Part shown: in pieces, positions 1 to 9,686 of the stretch
Layout: each line of letters begins with the position of its first letter
Numbering within the stretch: position 1 is the first letter of the stretch
Assembly: GCA_006176705.1 (NCBI GenBank)
Contig: QRFJ01002107.1
Location: 62,001 to 126,000, forward strand
Direction: 5' to 3'
Length of the DNA stretch: 64,000 bases
Source: Cocos nucifera
Taxonomy: Eukaryota > Streptophyta > Magnoliopsida > Arecales > Arecaceae
Made by a program: the position numbers and the translations under genes
Notes under the pieces: generated by a model
What the model was told of the DNA's origin: nothing
Databases searched by the model: none
Seen by the model: only the letters and a program-made list of their open reading frames with translations

Positions 1-76
1 ATTGCGGGGTGTCGGTATGATGCTATTTAGATAACGGTATTTCCTTTCTCTTCTACGGGATTAAAAGCTTAAATTA

Positions 77-850
77 TTGCTTCATGTCCTTCCGGACAGG
101 TTCTATCACAACTTTGGGATTGTCCCTCGCCCAAAAATTTTTAGCCAAGCTTACCTCCTTTCCCAGCCTTCAAGCACTGCTAAGATGCGCAACGATATCA
201 CTTCCTTTATGCAGATGGACATGGAGACAACTATTATGAGGCATTGGGAACGTTTCAAGGAACTTATTGAGGGAGATGTTCCACATCATCAACTACCCGT
301 ATGGCTTCAGGTTACAAACTTTCTATAATGGGTTTATCTCCTACTTAACGTTCTATGATTTTTGAGTGCAGCAGCAGGAGGAACCATTAAACCCGAAAAA
401 CAGAGGAAGAACGCATTCAATCTAATCGATGAGGATGCGCATTCAAATAGCTACTCAATGGTCAGGACATGAGCGGCATTTTTAGATGCCAAAATAGTAC
501 GTAGCAGCTGTGCAGGGAGCAGATTGCGTGCCAACCATTTACTAGCTGAAAATTGCAGCCCTCAGAGAGCCGAAGTCAACAACTTAAAGTGAACAGCCTA
601 TGCATGTTCAGAGCATTACTTGTATCTATGTGGGAGGAGGACATGATACGAATTAATTGCCAGACAGGTAATCCTTTGCTAAAACAACTGAAACAGCTAA
701 TTATATTGGTAATTTTTCAGGCCGCAACAAACAATTCCCTACTCCAAACACATACAATCAAGGGGTGGGCGACAGCATCCAAATTTCTTCATTGGAGCAA
801 TCAAAATGCAGCACACGAACCACCCCCGGGATTCCAAAGTACCTAAAAAG
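77..850 (+). pseudogene. gag: Gyp-E gag remnant
   Basis: This is a decayed capsid (retrotransposon gag) domain, which in an active element builds the cytoplasmic particle around the RNA. The stretch at about 215-330 contains the HWERFKEL and PHH...WLQV motifs that mark Athila/Tat gag, and an Ala-Ala-Gly-Gly motif follows at about 367-385. After a stop at 326-328 the same frame can be followed to about 590. The proline-rich gag tail, ending HEPPPGFQ, appears near 800-840 in a shifted frame. The start of the protein is not seen. The fragment is broken by at least two stops and one frameshift and cannot encode a product. Confidence 0.75.
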
Positions 851-1470
851 AAGTCTAACATGGAAGAGAGTAATGGTCAAAATTCATACAAAACCAAGAA
901 GCAACTTTAAAAAATTTTGGAAGTCAAACTTAGGCAGACCAAAACAGCAGCAATTCGAAACTTGGAGATGCAAATAGGTCAACATGGCTAAGATAATCTT
1001 CGAGAGACCTCAAAGGATCCTTGCCAAGCAATACGGAGACAAATCCAAGGAGCAAGTCAATGGCTATCACCCTAAGAAGGGTACAAAGCTGATGGACCAC
1101 ATTCAGAAGAATGGGACCGAAGAGCCAACTACAAATAAAGAACATCACTCAAACTCGTCAGTCACCAAACAACCAGCCAGGATGGATGGTCTCCAGGTAT
1201 ACGGTTGCTGACCAAATGTGAAGCCTACGTGCCGCCACTGCCATTCCCAGGAAAGACAAATGCAGCATCCAGGATAAGGAATTTTCTAACTTTTTTTCAA
1301 ATTCTAAAGAATTTTACATATTAATATTCCTTTTGTAGATGCTATTACCTCAAATGCCAGGTATGCCAAGTTCTCAAAGAAATCTTTAACAAATAAGAAA
1401 AAAGCTGAAAGAGCATTGAGAGAATAAATTTGAATGAAGAATGCTTCAAGCAATACTTCAAAATAAAATT

Positions 1471-1890
1471 ACCACAGAGCTAAAAGATCCAGGAGCTTTT
1501 ACTATCCCTTGCATATTTGGTGATTGTAGTTTTGATAAAGTTTTATGTGATTTAGGAGCAAGCATTATTCTCATGCCTTTTTCTATTTTTCAAAAAAAAA
1601 CTGGGTCTTAGGAGAACCCAAAGCCTACCACTATTACTCTTCAATTAGCCGACAAGATCCATATAAATATCCAAGGGGTATAGTGGGAGGGATGTCTTGG
1701 TAAAAGTAAACAAAGTTTATTTTCCCTGTTGATTTTATTATTCTTGATATGGAAGAAGATTATTGATGTACCCCTTATTTTAGGGGAGACCCTTTTTAGC
1801 TACTGGAGGAGCTTTAATAGATGTTCAACAAGGAAAATTAATTCTTAGAGTCCAAGACGAACAAGTTACTTTTAATGTTTTCAAAGCTAT
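1471..1890 (+). pseudogene. pol: Gyp-E aspartic protease remnant
   Basis: The protease would cut the Gag-Pol polyprotein. The fold begins with a Lys-Asp-Pro-Gly motif and 'TIPCIFGD'. The active-site segment is LCDLGASI at 1543-1566, with the Asp-Leu-Gly variant usual for Athila rather than Asp-Thr-Gly. It continues through the 'LQLADK', 'PVDFI' and 'PLILG' blocks to 'FNVF' near 1880. The reading frame shifts several times, for example around 1590-1620 and 1680-1790. The stretch 850-1470 before it is decayed gag-pol linker: short open pieces exist, but no domain is recognisable. Confidence 0.75.
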
Positions 1891-2314
1891 TTAAACATTC
1901 CAATGATAATCAAACTTGTTTTCGTATAGATGATATGACAATTTTAGTGCATGAGTATTTTTTAGAAAATAGGTTTTGAAGACCCTATTGAAGCTTGCAT
2001 TGTCCAATCACAAGAGGATTCAGCTAAAAATGAAAAGCAAACAGAATGCATTAATTTGCTAAGGGCCAGACCATATATTCCACGCACATACAGACCACGA
2101 TTTGAAAGAATTAGAAAGATCACCCAACTCTTTCCCAAAAACATCAATTGAAGAGCCACCTACCCTTGAACTTAAACCTCTTCCTTCTCATTTAAAATAT
2201 GTTTTCTTGGAAGGTTTCATCACATTTACCTGTTATTATTTCTTCTTCCTTGACAAGTTTAATGGAAGAAAAAAATTATTAAAAAGTTACTAAAGAAACA
2301 CAAAAAGGCGTTTG

Positions 2315-3230
2315 GATGGACAATAGCAGAACATCAAAGGAATTAGTCCCTCAATTTGTATGCACAAAATTCTCATGGAAGACAACTATGAGCCTACAGT
2401 CCAACCCCAAAGAAGACTCAAACCCCAAGATGCAAGAATTGGTCAAAAAAGGAGGTAATCAAGCTACTGGATGCAGGTATTATTTATCCTATCCTCTGAT
2501 AGCTCATGGGTGAGCCCTGTTCAAGTAGTTCCTAAGAAAGGTGGGAATTACTGTTAGTTCCAAAATGATAATAATGAATTAATCCCCACTAGGACTGTTA
2601 CTGGATGGAGAGTATGTATGGATTATAGAAAATTAAATGATGCAACTAGAAAGGATCATTATCCTCTTTCCATTTCATCGATCAGATGTTAGAAAGATTA
2701 GCTGGACATGATTTTTACTTGCTTTCTAGATGGATATTCTGGTTATAATCAAATTGCCATAGCACCTGAGGATCAAGAGAAAACCACTTTTACATTGTCC
2801 TATGGTACATTTGCTTTTAGAAGAATGCCGTTTGGTTTATGTATGCACCAGCTACTTTCAAACGATGCATGATGGCTATTTTTATTGATATGATTGAAAA
2901 TTATCTTGGAAATATTTATGGATGACTTTTCTGTCTTTGGATCCACATTTGATAAATGTTTGCATAACTTATCTCTTTGTTTTACAAAGATGTGAGGATT
3001 ACTAATCTTATTCTTAAATTGGGAAAATGTCATCTGATGGTACAAGAAGGCATAGTATTAGGCCACAAGATTTCATATAAAGGTATTGAGGTTGATAGAG
3101 CTAAGCTTGAGGTGATCGAAAAATTACCTATTACCACCTCGTAAAGGCCATTAGGAGCTTTTGGGGCATGCTGGATTTACCGTCGATTTATAAAGGACTT
3201 TTCTCTCTTAATTTCTAAACCTTTATCTAA
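2315..3230 (+). pseudogene. pol: Gyp-E reverse transcriptase remnant
   Basis: This domain copies element RNA into DNA. The blocks follow the usual gypsy order: 'VCMDYRKLNDATRKDHYP' near 2614-2667, 'DGYSGYNQIAIAPEDQEKT' near 2730-2790, 'TFAFRRMPFGL' near 2810-2840, and the catalytic FMDD box at 2915-2926 followed by 'FSVFG'. The thumb region is 'GHKIS.KGIEVDRAK' near 3062-3110. Single-base shifts break the frame, for example near 2700 and 2905. The upstream PR-RT linker at 2160-2310 still shows 'LELKPLPSHLKYVFL'. No product is possible. Confidence 0.85.
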
Positions 3231-3236
3231 ATTATT

Positions 3237-3720
3237 ATGCAAGGATGTCTCTTTTCATTTTTCTCTGATGAGTGTTTGCAGGCATTTAACACCCTCAAAG
3301 AGAAGCTGGTCACAAGCACCTATTATGTAGCACCAGATTGGTCTCTACCTTTTGATTTGATGTGTGATGCTAGTGACACGGCCATAGAGGCTGCTACTCG
3401 GTCAAAGAAAAGGATAAGATTTTTTCAAACAATATACTATACTAGTCGCACTTTGACTGTGAAGCTCAACAAAAATATGCAAACCACTGAAAAGGGAGCT
3501 TCTGGCAGTAGTATTTGCATTAGACAAATTTCATTCTTATCTTATTTTATCTAAAGTTATTATATACACCGACCATGCAGCTCTAAAGTATCTCCTTACC
3601 AAGAAAGATGCAAAACCCAGATTGATCAGGTGGATTCTTTTGCTACAAGAATATGATTTGGAGATTAAGGAAAGAAGGGCACAGAGAATTCAGTTGCTGA
3701 CCATCTTTCCAGACTGGGAA
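3237..3720 (+). pseudogene. pol: Gyp-E RNase H remnant
   Basis: RNase H degrades the RNA strand of the RNA-DNA hybrid. The open stretch 3237-3554 holds 'ECLQAFNTLKEKL', 'VAPDWSLPFDLMCDASD' with the first catalytic Asp, and 'IYYTSRTL'. A frameshift near 3500-3545 leads into 'YTDHAALKYLL' with the later Asp, then 'KPRLIRWILLLQEYDLEI'. This is the gypsy RNase H type joined directly to RT. The order and spacing match an intact enzyme apart from the shift. Confidence 0.8.
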
Positions 3721-3739
3721 AACATCACAGAAAGAAAAT

Positions 3740-4065
3740 TAAATATTTGCCCTATCAAGGAGGAATTTCCAGATGAACGCCTTTATGTTATATCAGGTAG
3801 AACGTTTCCATGGTATGCTGATATTATTAACTACTTGGTTGGTAAGGTTTTTCCACTTGGTCTTTCTTTTCAACAAAAGAAGAGGTTCTTATCTATTGTT
3901 AAACATTATTTCTGGGATGAACCTTTTTTTGTATAAGTGTTGTTCAGATCAGGTCATTAGAAGATGCATTTCAGAGGAAGAAATGGAGAAAATTTTGCAT
4001 CATTGTCATGATCGAGAGGCAGGAGGACATTTCGGCCCAACTAGAACAGCATATAAGGTTCTTCA
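3740..4065 (+). pseudogene. pol: Gyp-E integrase N-terminal remnant, core deleted
   Basis: This is the beginning of integrase, which would insert the DNA copy. 'FPDERLYVI...WYADIINYLV' at about 3766-3840 is the linker seen before integrase in Athila elements. 'ILHHCHDREAGGHFGPTRTAYKVLQ' spans 3994-4065 and carries the His pair of the zinc-binding HHCC fold. The sequence then leaves the family: the Cys pair, the Asp-Asp-Glu catalytic core and the C-terminal domain are all absent. A frameshift lies near 3930. The break at about 4066 looks like an internal deletion of roughly 1 kb or more. Confidence 0.75.
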
Positions 4066-4631
4066 ATCAGAAAAATCAATGAGAACTCAAGCAAAATTTC
4101 AAAGCTCCAAAGAACCAGATTGAACCAAATCAGGTGTATTCTTTCCTATCCTTTATTACATCCTTTATTTTTCTTTCTACTTTAAAATAATATAGAATAA
4201 TATAAAAAAAAAAAAAAAAAAAAATCATGTGTTAAGAAGAAAATCTTGAGCAAAGATAAACTGGATAAGTGATAAAAGATAGAATTATTTGCTAATAAAT
4301 GTAACGAGTTAAAGAAGTAGATTATTTGGTCAACTTTTAACAGCCTACTTAGGTCATTAAAAGATTATTAGCACTTCTAATTGCACATGCACACTAACAA
4401 GGCAAAGTAGGTATTGATTATAAGGCCAACTGAAGATTCAATTATCACTGAAAATTGGTAATTAATATACATTCTAATCAAAAAAACTTGAAATTAAGGA
4501 AGAGCTACCTGCCTATAAATAAAGTGCAAAAGATAGAGTATATGTGGATTGCCCAAAGCCTAGTAACTGGGTCTCTGCACCTAGGTCAAGTGTGGAAATT
4601 CACGTAAAATGGTAAAGGAAGGCCAGGAGCT

Positions 4632-4668
<37 letters not shown>

Positions 4669-5005
4669 GTGTGAAAGCTACCTTAATTCATGATATAAAA
4701 ATTGAGAATGTATAGAAAATTGACCAAAATAAGTGATAAGAGAGGATACTTTTATTCTTCTAGTTTAATACTGAAATGCTAAAGTTAGTCATCACGAACA
4801 TAAGTGCATAGATCTTTGATGTACTCTAAGAAAGTTTTTAATTGTATTGACTAAAAATTTACTTCCGAAGCTCTAATGCTTAGCAATATTTTCTAAACTT
4901 TTTGATCTTTAATCCAAGATTTTATCTCTGTGATAAATAATTTTTATTAAAATATGGTATTAAATAAAGCATTGCTAAGGGACTAGCAATGAATATGTTG
5001 GGGTG
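4066..5005 (+). other. Gyp-E 3' non-coding region with poly-A runs and polypurine tract
   Basis: No coding domain is visible. Two long adenine runs lie at 4204-4224 and 4636-4664. The last bases before the LTR, GTTGGGGTG at 4997-5005, look like the polypurine tract that primes plus-strand DNA synthesis. Confidence 0.6.
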
Positions 5006-6705
5006 TGATAAGTAGTAAAAAATATACTAATAAAAGTATAAAATATAAAATAAATTAAAAATTTATTAAAAAATTGATACTTTTCTAATCTTATGCAGGA
5101 AAGAAGGCTACCAATGTGAAGATCTCATTTTTCTGATTCAGATGAAACAAATTTTAGGCAAAACGGACTTCAAACGAGCCCAGAATCGAATTTCAAAAAA
5201 AAAAAAAAAAAAAAAAAAAATCGCTGACGCAACCTGACGTCAGCATTTTCGCGGCGTACGTGGACCAACCGAAGGTATTCAGGATTTCACAGACGGAGGC
5301 GCGCTCTGATTGGTTGAAGAACGCGGCGGTCTACGCAACACCGGGCTCGCGCACGGTCCACACGGAGGGCAATTTGGGAATTCTGGCTGATCCAACGGGC
5401 GGTTTTTCACTGAATCTTGATCGGACGGACGAGAAAGAAGGCCGCTGTATGGACGGGCTCCGCGCAGCTCCCGATCGAGATCCAACGGCCGAGATTCATC
5501 CCGACTGAAACTAAAGGTCTGAAGGCTGATTTCAACGAGATCCGACGGCCCAGATTCAATCCATTGGATGATCCAACGGCTGATATTAAATCTGACTTGA
5601 TCTGGGTTATTTTAATGGGTTTTTGAGTAGTTTTTGGACCGTTTGATCAACATCGCACGGCCAGAATTATTCAGATCATAAGTTTGAATTGTTTTAGGAG
5701 TCTAAAATCGAGTTTTGGATGGATTTTGGAGACTTCATCTATAAAAAGCCCCGTTGCCGTGAGAAAAAAAAAGAAAAAGAAAAAGGGAAAAACAGAGAGA
5801 AAACAGAGAGAGACGGGAAGAAGGAAAAGAAAGAAAGAGAGAGGAGATATCAAGGAGCCTCTTCTTCTTCACCAAGTTCTCCGCATCAAGAGCAACAGAT
5901 AATCAATTTCAGCAATCAAACAGTCTAATTTCTTCATACTTTTTATTTTATTTACTATTTTTAAATTTATTATCATGAACTAAATTTTATTTTACTAAGG
6001 CTAAGGTGTAGCCACTCTTTTGATGCAATATTCAGTATAATTTATTTTTAAATTTTATTCATGAGGAGTATATAAATCTGATCTTAATGCTTTTAGATTA
6101 CTGGCCATCTTCTAATTGATCTGATGAACATAGATGTTACGGACCAAGTACATCTATGTTAATGCTTCTTGATTATATACCTTGTATTATGAATCAAATT
6201 AGAATTCATATGCATGCGGGAATTTTAGTGCGCTTTGGACGCAGCGTATTTTAATTAGAGGGTTTCACAAAACCTAATGCATTAATATTTATTTAAATTA
6301 CACTTGGATCAAAGGGTAATTAATAAATATTAATAGATTTGCTATGCCTGGACCAAAGGATAGTGAATAAATTAGGAGACTCCACCGTCACATGAAATAA
6401 AATTAATCTAAAAACCTGAATATCGTATTGATTGAGTTGGTGAACCGATTGCCTTAGTAATCCATTGCTCTTGAATTTAAAACCTCAATAATTTACACTC
6501 TCTCTATTTAATAAAAAAAAAATTTAATTATTTTAATTATTTTTTTTAATTTTTTTTTATTCTCATAAATCGATCTTCTAAATAAAGCATAGGAAAGAGT
6601 TTTTCAGTACTTGTTTTCCAATCCTCTAGGGACGATACTCTACTCATTCACTTTATTACTTGATCGACTGGTGCACTTGCCATAGCTATAAATTAGCACG
6701 CATCA
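5006..6705 (+). repeat. Gyp-E 3' LTR
   Basis: The LTR starts TGATAAG and ends GCACGCATCA, so it has TG...CA ends. The inverted copy at 7852-9686 confirms both boundaries. It contains a poly-A run at 5195-5220, several copies of a GATCCAACGG motif at 5390-5660, a TATA box and a purine-rich stretch at 5760-5850. A short open frame at 5260-5508 is not conserved in the other copy and is not considered a gene. Confidence 0.9.
5740..5748 (+). promoter_or_regulatory. TATA box of the Gyp-E LTR
   Basis: TATAAAAAG occurs about 735 bases into the LTR, in GC-richer surroundings. The inverted copy has the equivalent box at 8862-8872 on the minus strand. It probably marks the U3/R start of element transcription. 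Confidence 0.55.
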
Positions 6706-7684
6706 ATATTCTCTTAATCGAGAATGATGTCCCTGTATTACAAGGAATAAAGATCTGGCTATTGTCACAGTTCTTCATGAAGGATCTGGGAGAAGCTTCC
6801 TACATCCTAGGGATGAAGATCTATAGAGATAGATCTAAAAGATTTCTTAGATTATCCCAGTCCACATACATTGATACTGTGCTGAAGAAGTTCAGCATGG
6901 AGAATTTCAAGAAGGGCTATCTACCGATAGGCCATAAAATTTCTCTCTCGAAGAAGGATTGTCTGACAGCATCTTAAGAGAGAGAGCATATGAGTAGAAT
7001 TCCATATGCTCCAGTAGTGGATTCTATTATGTATGCCATAACATGTATGCAACTAGATGTAGCATGCTCATTAGGAGTAGTGAGTAGATACCAATTTGAT
7101 TTAAGGGAGAACCACTAGAAGGTTGTTAAAACCATCTTAAAGTATTTGAGAAATAATAAGGACTAGTGGCTTGTTTATGGTGAGTCAAACTTGAGACTTA
7201 TGAGGTTTACGGACTTTAATTTTCAGTCTGATCATGATGATAGCAAGAGTGTGTCAGAGTATGCATTTACCCTTAATGGTGGAGCTGTCTGTTGGAAAAG
7301 TTTCAGGCAACACACCATGATCGACTCAGTGTGTGAGGTAGAGTATGTTGCTGCATCAGATGCTGCCAAAGAAGCGATGTGGCTGAAGAAGTTCATCATA
7401 AAGCTCGAAGTAACACCCTCCCTAGATGGTCCAGTTCTGCTCTTCTAGATAGCTCTAGAACCATAGCTCAAGCGAAGGAACTAAAAGTACAATAGTGGAT
7501 GAAGCATATTCTATGTCGCTTCCATCTTGTCTGAAAGATCGTGGATGGAGATGATGTCGATCTTCAGAAGATTGATGGAAAGAAGAACTTGGCTGACCTA
7601 TTCACTAAAGCCTTTGTGGTGAAGGAGTTCGATGACTTCAACTCGAAGATGGGTATACGATACTACACCGATTGGCTTTAGACT
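6706..7684 (+). pseudogene. pol: Cop-B0 RT (C-terminal part) and RNase H remnant
   Basis: The first codons read ILLIEND, the residues that follow the Tyr-Val-Asp-Asp box in the related copy at 53444, so Gyp-E landed just behind the catalytic aspartates. Next come 'MKDLGEASYILGMKIYRDRSKR', 'LSQSTYIDTVLKKFSMEN' and 'SLSKKDCLT'. A stop at 6975-6977 and a short deletion near 7010-7030 damage the RT tail. RNase H resumes with 'SDHDDSKSVSEYAFTLNGGAVCWKSFRQ' near 7215-7310 and 'CEVEYVAASDAAKEAMWLKKF'. The end of pol 'KNLADLFTKAF' lies near 7580-7620. The RT type is that of the Angela/Tork branch of copia. Confidence 0.8.
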
Positions 7685-7695
7685 AAGTAGAAGAT

Positions 7696-7851
7696 TGTTG
7701 GGAATAGTGTCTCAAAGCCAATCATCAGTTTATTGATAATTGAGCTATTTCATATAGTTGTATATGAATTATTAATTGAATAAAAATTATTCTAGCTTTT
7801 TCATCATAAATTTTCATCTTCTAATGAACTCATGTCTGTTGTGATGAAGTT
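7696..7851 (+). repeat. Cop-B0 3' LTR, first segment
   Basis: The segment begins TGTTGGGAATAG after the purine tract AAGTAGAAGAT. It is interrupted at 7851 by the inverted Gyp-E LTR and resumes at 9687. Joining the two gives the same order (GATGAAGT...CTTAGGACTATTTAG) as the uninterrupted LTR at 26587. Confidence 0.85.
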
Positions 7852-9686
7852 TGATGCGTGCTAATCTATAGCTATGGCAAGTGCACCAGTCGATCAAGTA
7901 ATAAAGTGAATGAGTAGAGTATCATCCCTAGAAGATTGGAAAACAAGTACTGAAAAGCTCTTTCCTATGTTTCATTTAGAAGACTGATTTATGAGAATAA
8001 GAAATTAAAGAACAAAAAAAAGAAATAATTAAAAATTTTAAGGAAATAGAGAGAGTGTAATTATTAGGGTTTTAAACTTAAGAACAATGTGTTACTAAGG
8101 CAATCGGTTCACCAACTCAATCAATACAATATTCAGATTATTAGATTAATTTTATTTCATGTGATGATGTAGTCTTCTAATTTATTCACTATCCTTTGGT
8201 CCAAGCATAGCAAAACTATCAATATTTATTAATTACCCTTTGGTCCAAGTGTAATTTAAATAAATATTAATACATTAAGTTTTATGAAACCCTCTAATTA
8301 AAATATGCTACATCCAAAGTGCACTAAAATTCCTGCATGCATATGAATTCTAATTTGATTCATAATACAAGGTATATAATCAGGAAGCAATAACATAGAT
8401 GTACTTGGTCCGTAACATCTATATTCATCAGATCAATTAGAAGATGGCCAGTAATCTAAAAGCATTAAAATCATATTTATATACTCCTCATGAATAAAAT
8501 TTAAAATTAAAAATAAATCATACTGAATATTACATCAAAAGAGTGGCTATACCTTAGCCTTAATTAAAGAAAATTTAGTTCATGATAACAAGTCCAAAAA
8601 CATCAAATAAAATAAAAAGTATAAAAAAAATAGACTGTTTGATTGCTAAAATTGATTGTCCATCGCTCTTGGTGTGGAGAACTTGGTGAAGAAGAAGAAG
8701 CTCCTTGATCAATATTCTGATTGTCGAAAGAAAAAATTAAAAATTCTTTTCTTTCTCTCACAAATCTCTCTTCTTTTTCTACCTCTATCCTCTCTTTCTC
8801 TTCTTTTTTTTTTTTTATTTCTCTGACTCTCCTCCTTTATTTTACGGCAACAGCAGGTCCTCTATTTTTATAGGCTAAGAGATTGATTTTTCCCCAAATT
8901 CCTTTAAAAATTAGGTTTAAAACTCTCAAAACAACTCAAATTAGGATCCTGGATGATTTTGATCGTTGGATGTTGATCAAATGGTCCAAAAATTGCTTAA
9001 AAACCTTTTAAAATTACCCAGATCAAGTCGGAATTCATGCCAGCCATTAGATCAATTGTTGGATTGAATTTGGGCTGTCAGATCGCGCATAGGGAAGGCT
9101 TCTGATCTTTAGTTTAACGTCGAGATGAATCTCAACCGTTGGATCTTGACCGAGAGCTGCAGATGCCATTCATCAGTGCATGCATGTCAACCGTTCGATC
9201 AAATCCCAATGAAAGGTGTCCGTCAGATCAAATAAAATTTCTAAATTACCCTCTATAGACCATGCACGAGCCTGATGTTGCATGGACCGTTGCATTCTTT
9301 AGCCAATCGGAGCGCGCTTCTTCATGTGAAATTCTCAAAATGCCCTCAAGTCGGTCCACCATGCGCCGCAAAAAATACTGACGTCAACCTACCGTCAGTG
9401 CTGCATCAGTGGGTCGGTCTGCTGGTGTAGTTGAACCAGGCGGTCTGTTGAGCCAATTTTTCTGAACCAGTTTGAATCAAACCGATTTTTTTTTTTAAAT
9501 TTAATTTTGGGCTTGTTTGAAGTTCATTTTGCCTAAAATTTATTTCATCTGAATCAGAAAAATAAGATCTTCATATTGATGGCCTTCTTTCCTACATAAG
9601 ATTAATAAAAGTATCAATTTTTAAAGAAATAAATTAATTTATTTTATAATTTAATATTTTTATTAGTATACTTTTACCACTTATCA
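7852..9686 (-). repeat. Solo LTR of Gyp-E in inverted orientation, with target duplication
   Basis: Read on the minus strand it starts TGATAAGTGG and ends TTAGCACGCATCA, the same ends as the LTR at 5006-6705. It aligns along its length at roughly 85-90% by eye. It is flanked by the direct repeat AAGTT at 7847-7851 and 9687-9691, so both ends are true insertion ends and the internal domain has been lost by LTR-LTR recombination. It is about 135 bp longer than the other copy. A TATA box lies at 8862-8872 on the minus strand. Confidence 0.93.

Larger units (their letters stand above)
1..6705 (+). mobile_element. Gyp-E: right part of an Athila-like Ty3/gypsy retrotransposon
   Basis: Gag, protease, RT, RNase H and the start of integrase follow in gypsy order on the plus strand, then a non-coding stretch, a G-rich polypurine tract and a 1.7-kb LTR. 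The 5' LTR and primer site lie left of the window. The gag and the Asp-Leu-Gly-Ala protease resemble the Athila lineage. All frames carry stops and shifts, and most of integrase is missing. The element is inserted in Cop-B0: copia RT sequence resumes at 6706. The 5 bases after the LTR (ATATT) should be its target duplication, whose partner is off the window. Confidence 0.85.

Noticed and set aside
5260..5508. 82-codon frame in GC-richer DNA
   Set aside because: It lies in the Gyp-E LTR upstream of the TATA box, and the related solo LTR does not keep the frame.
5671..5902. Lys/Arg-rich or Phe-rich frames around 5680-5900
   Set aside because: They come from a GAAA/GAGA purine-rich stretch in the Gyp-E LTR.
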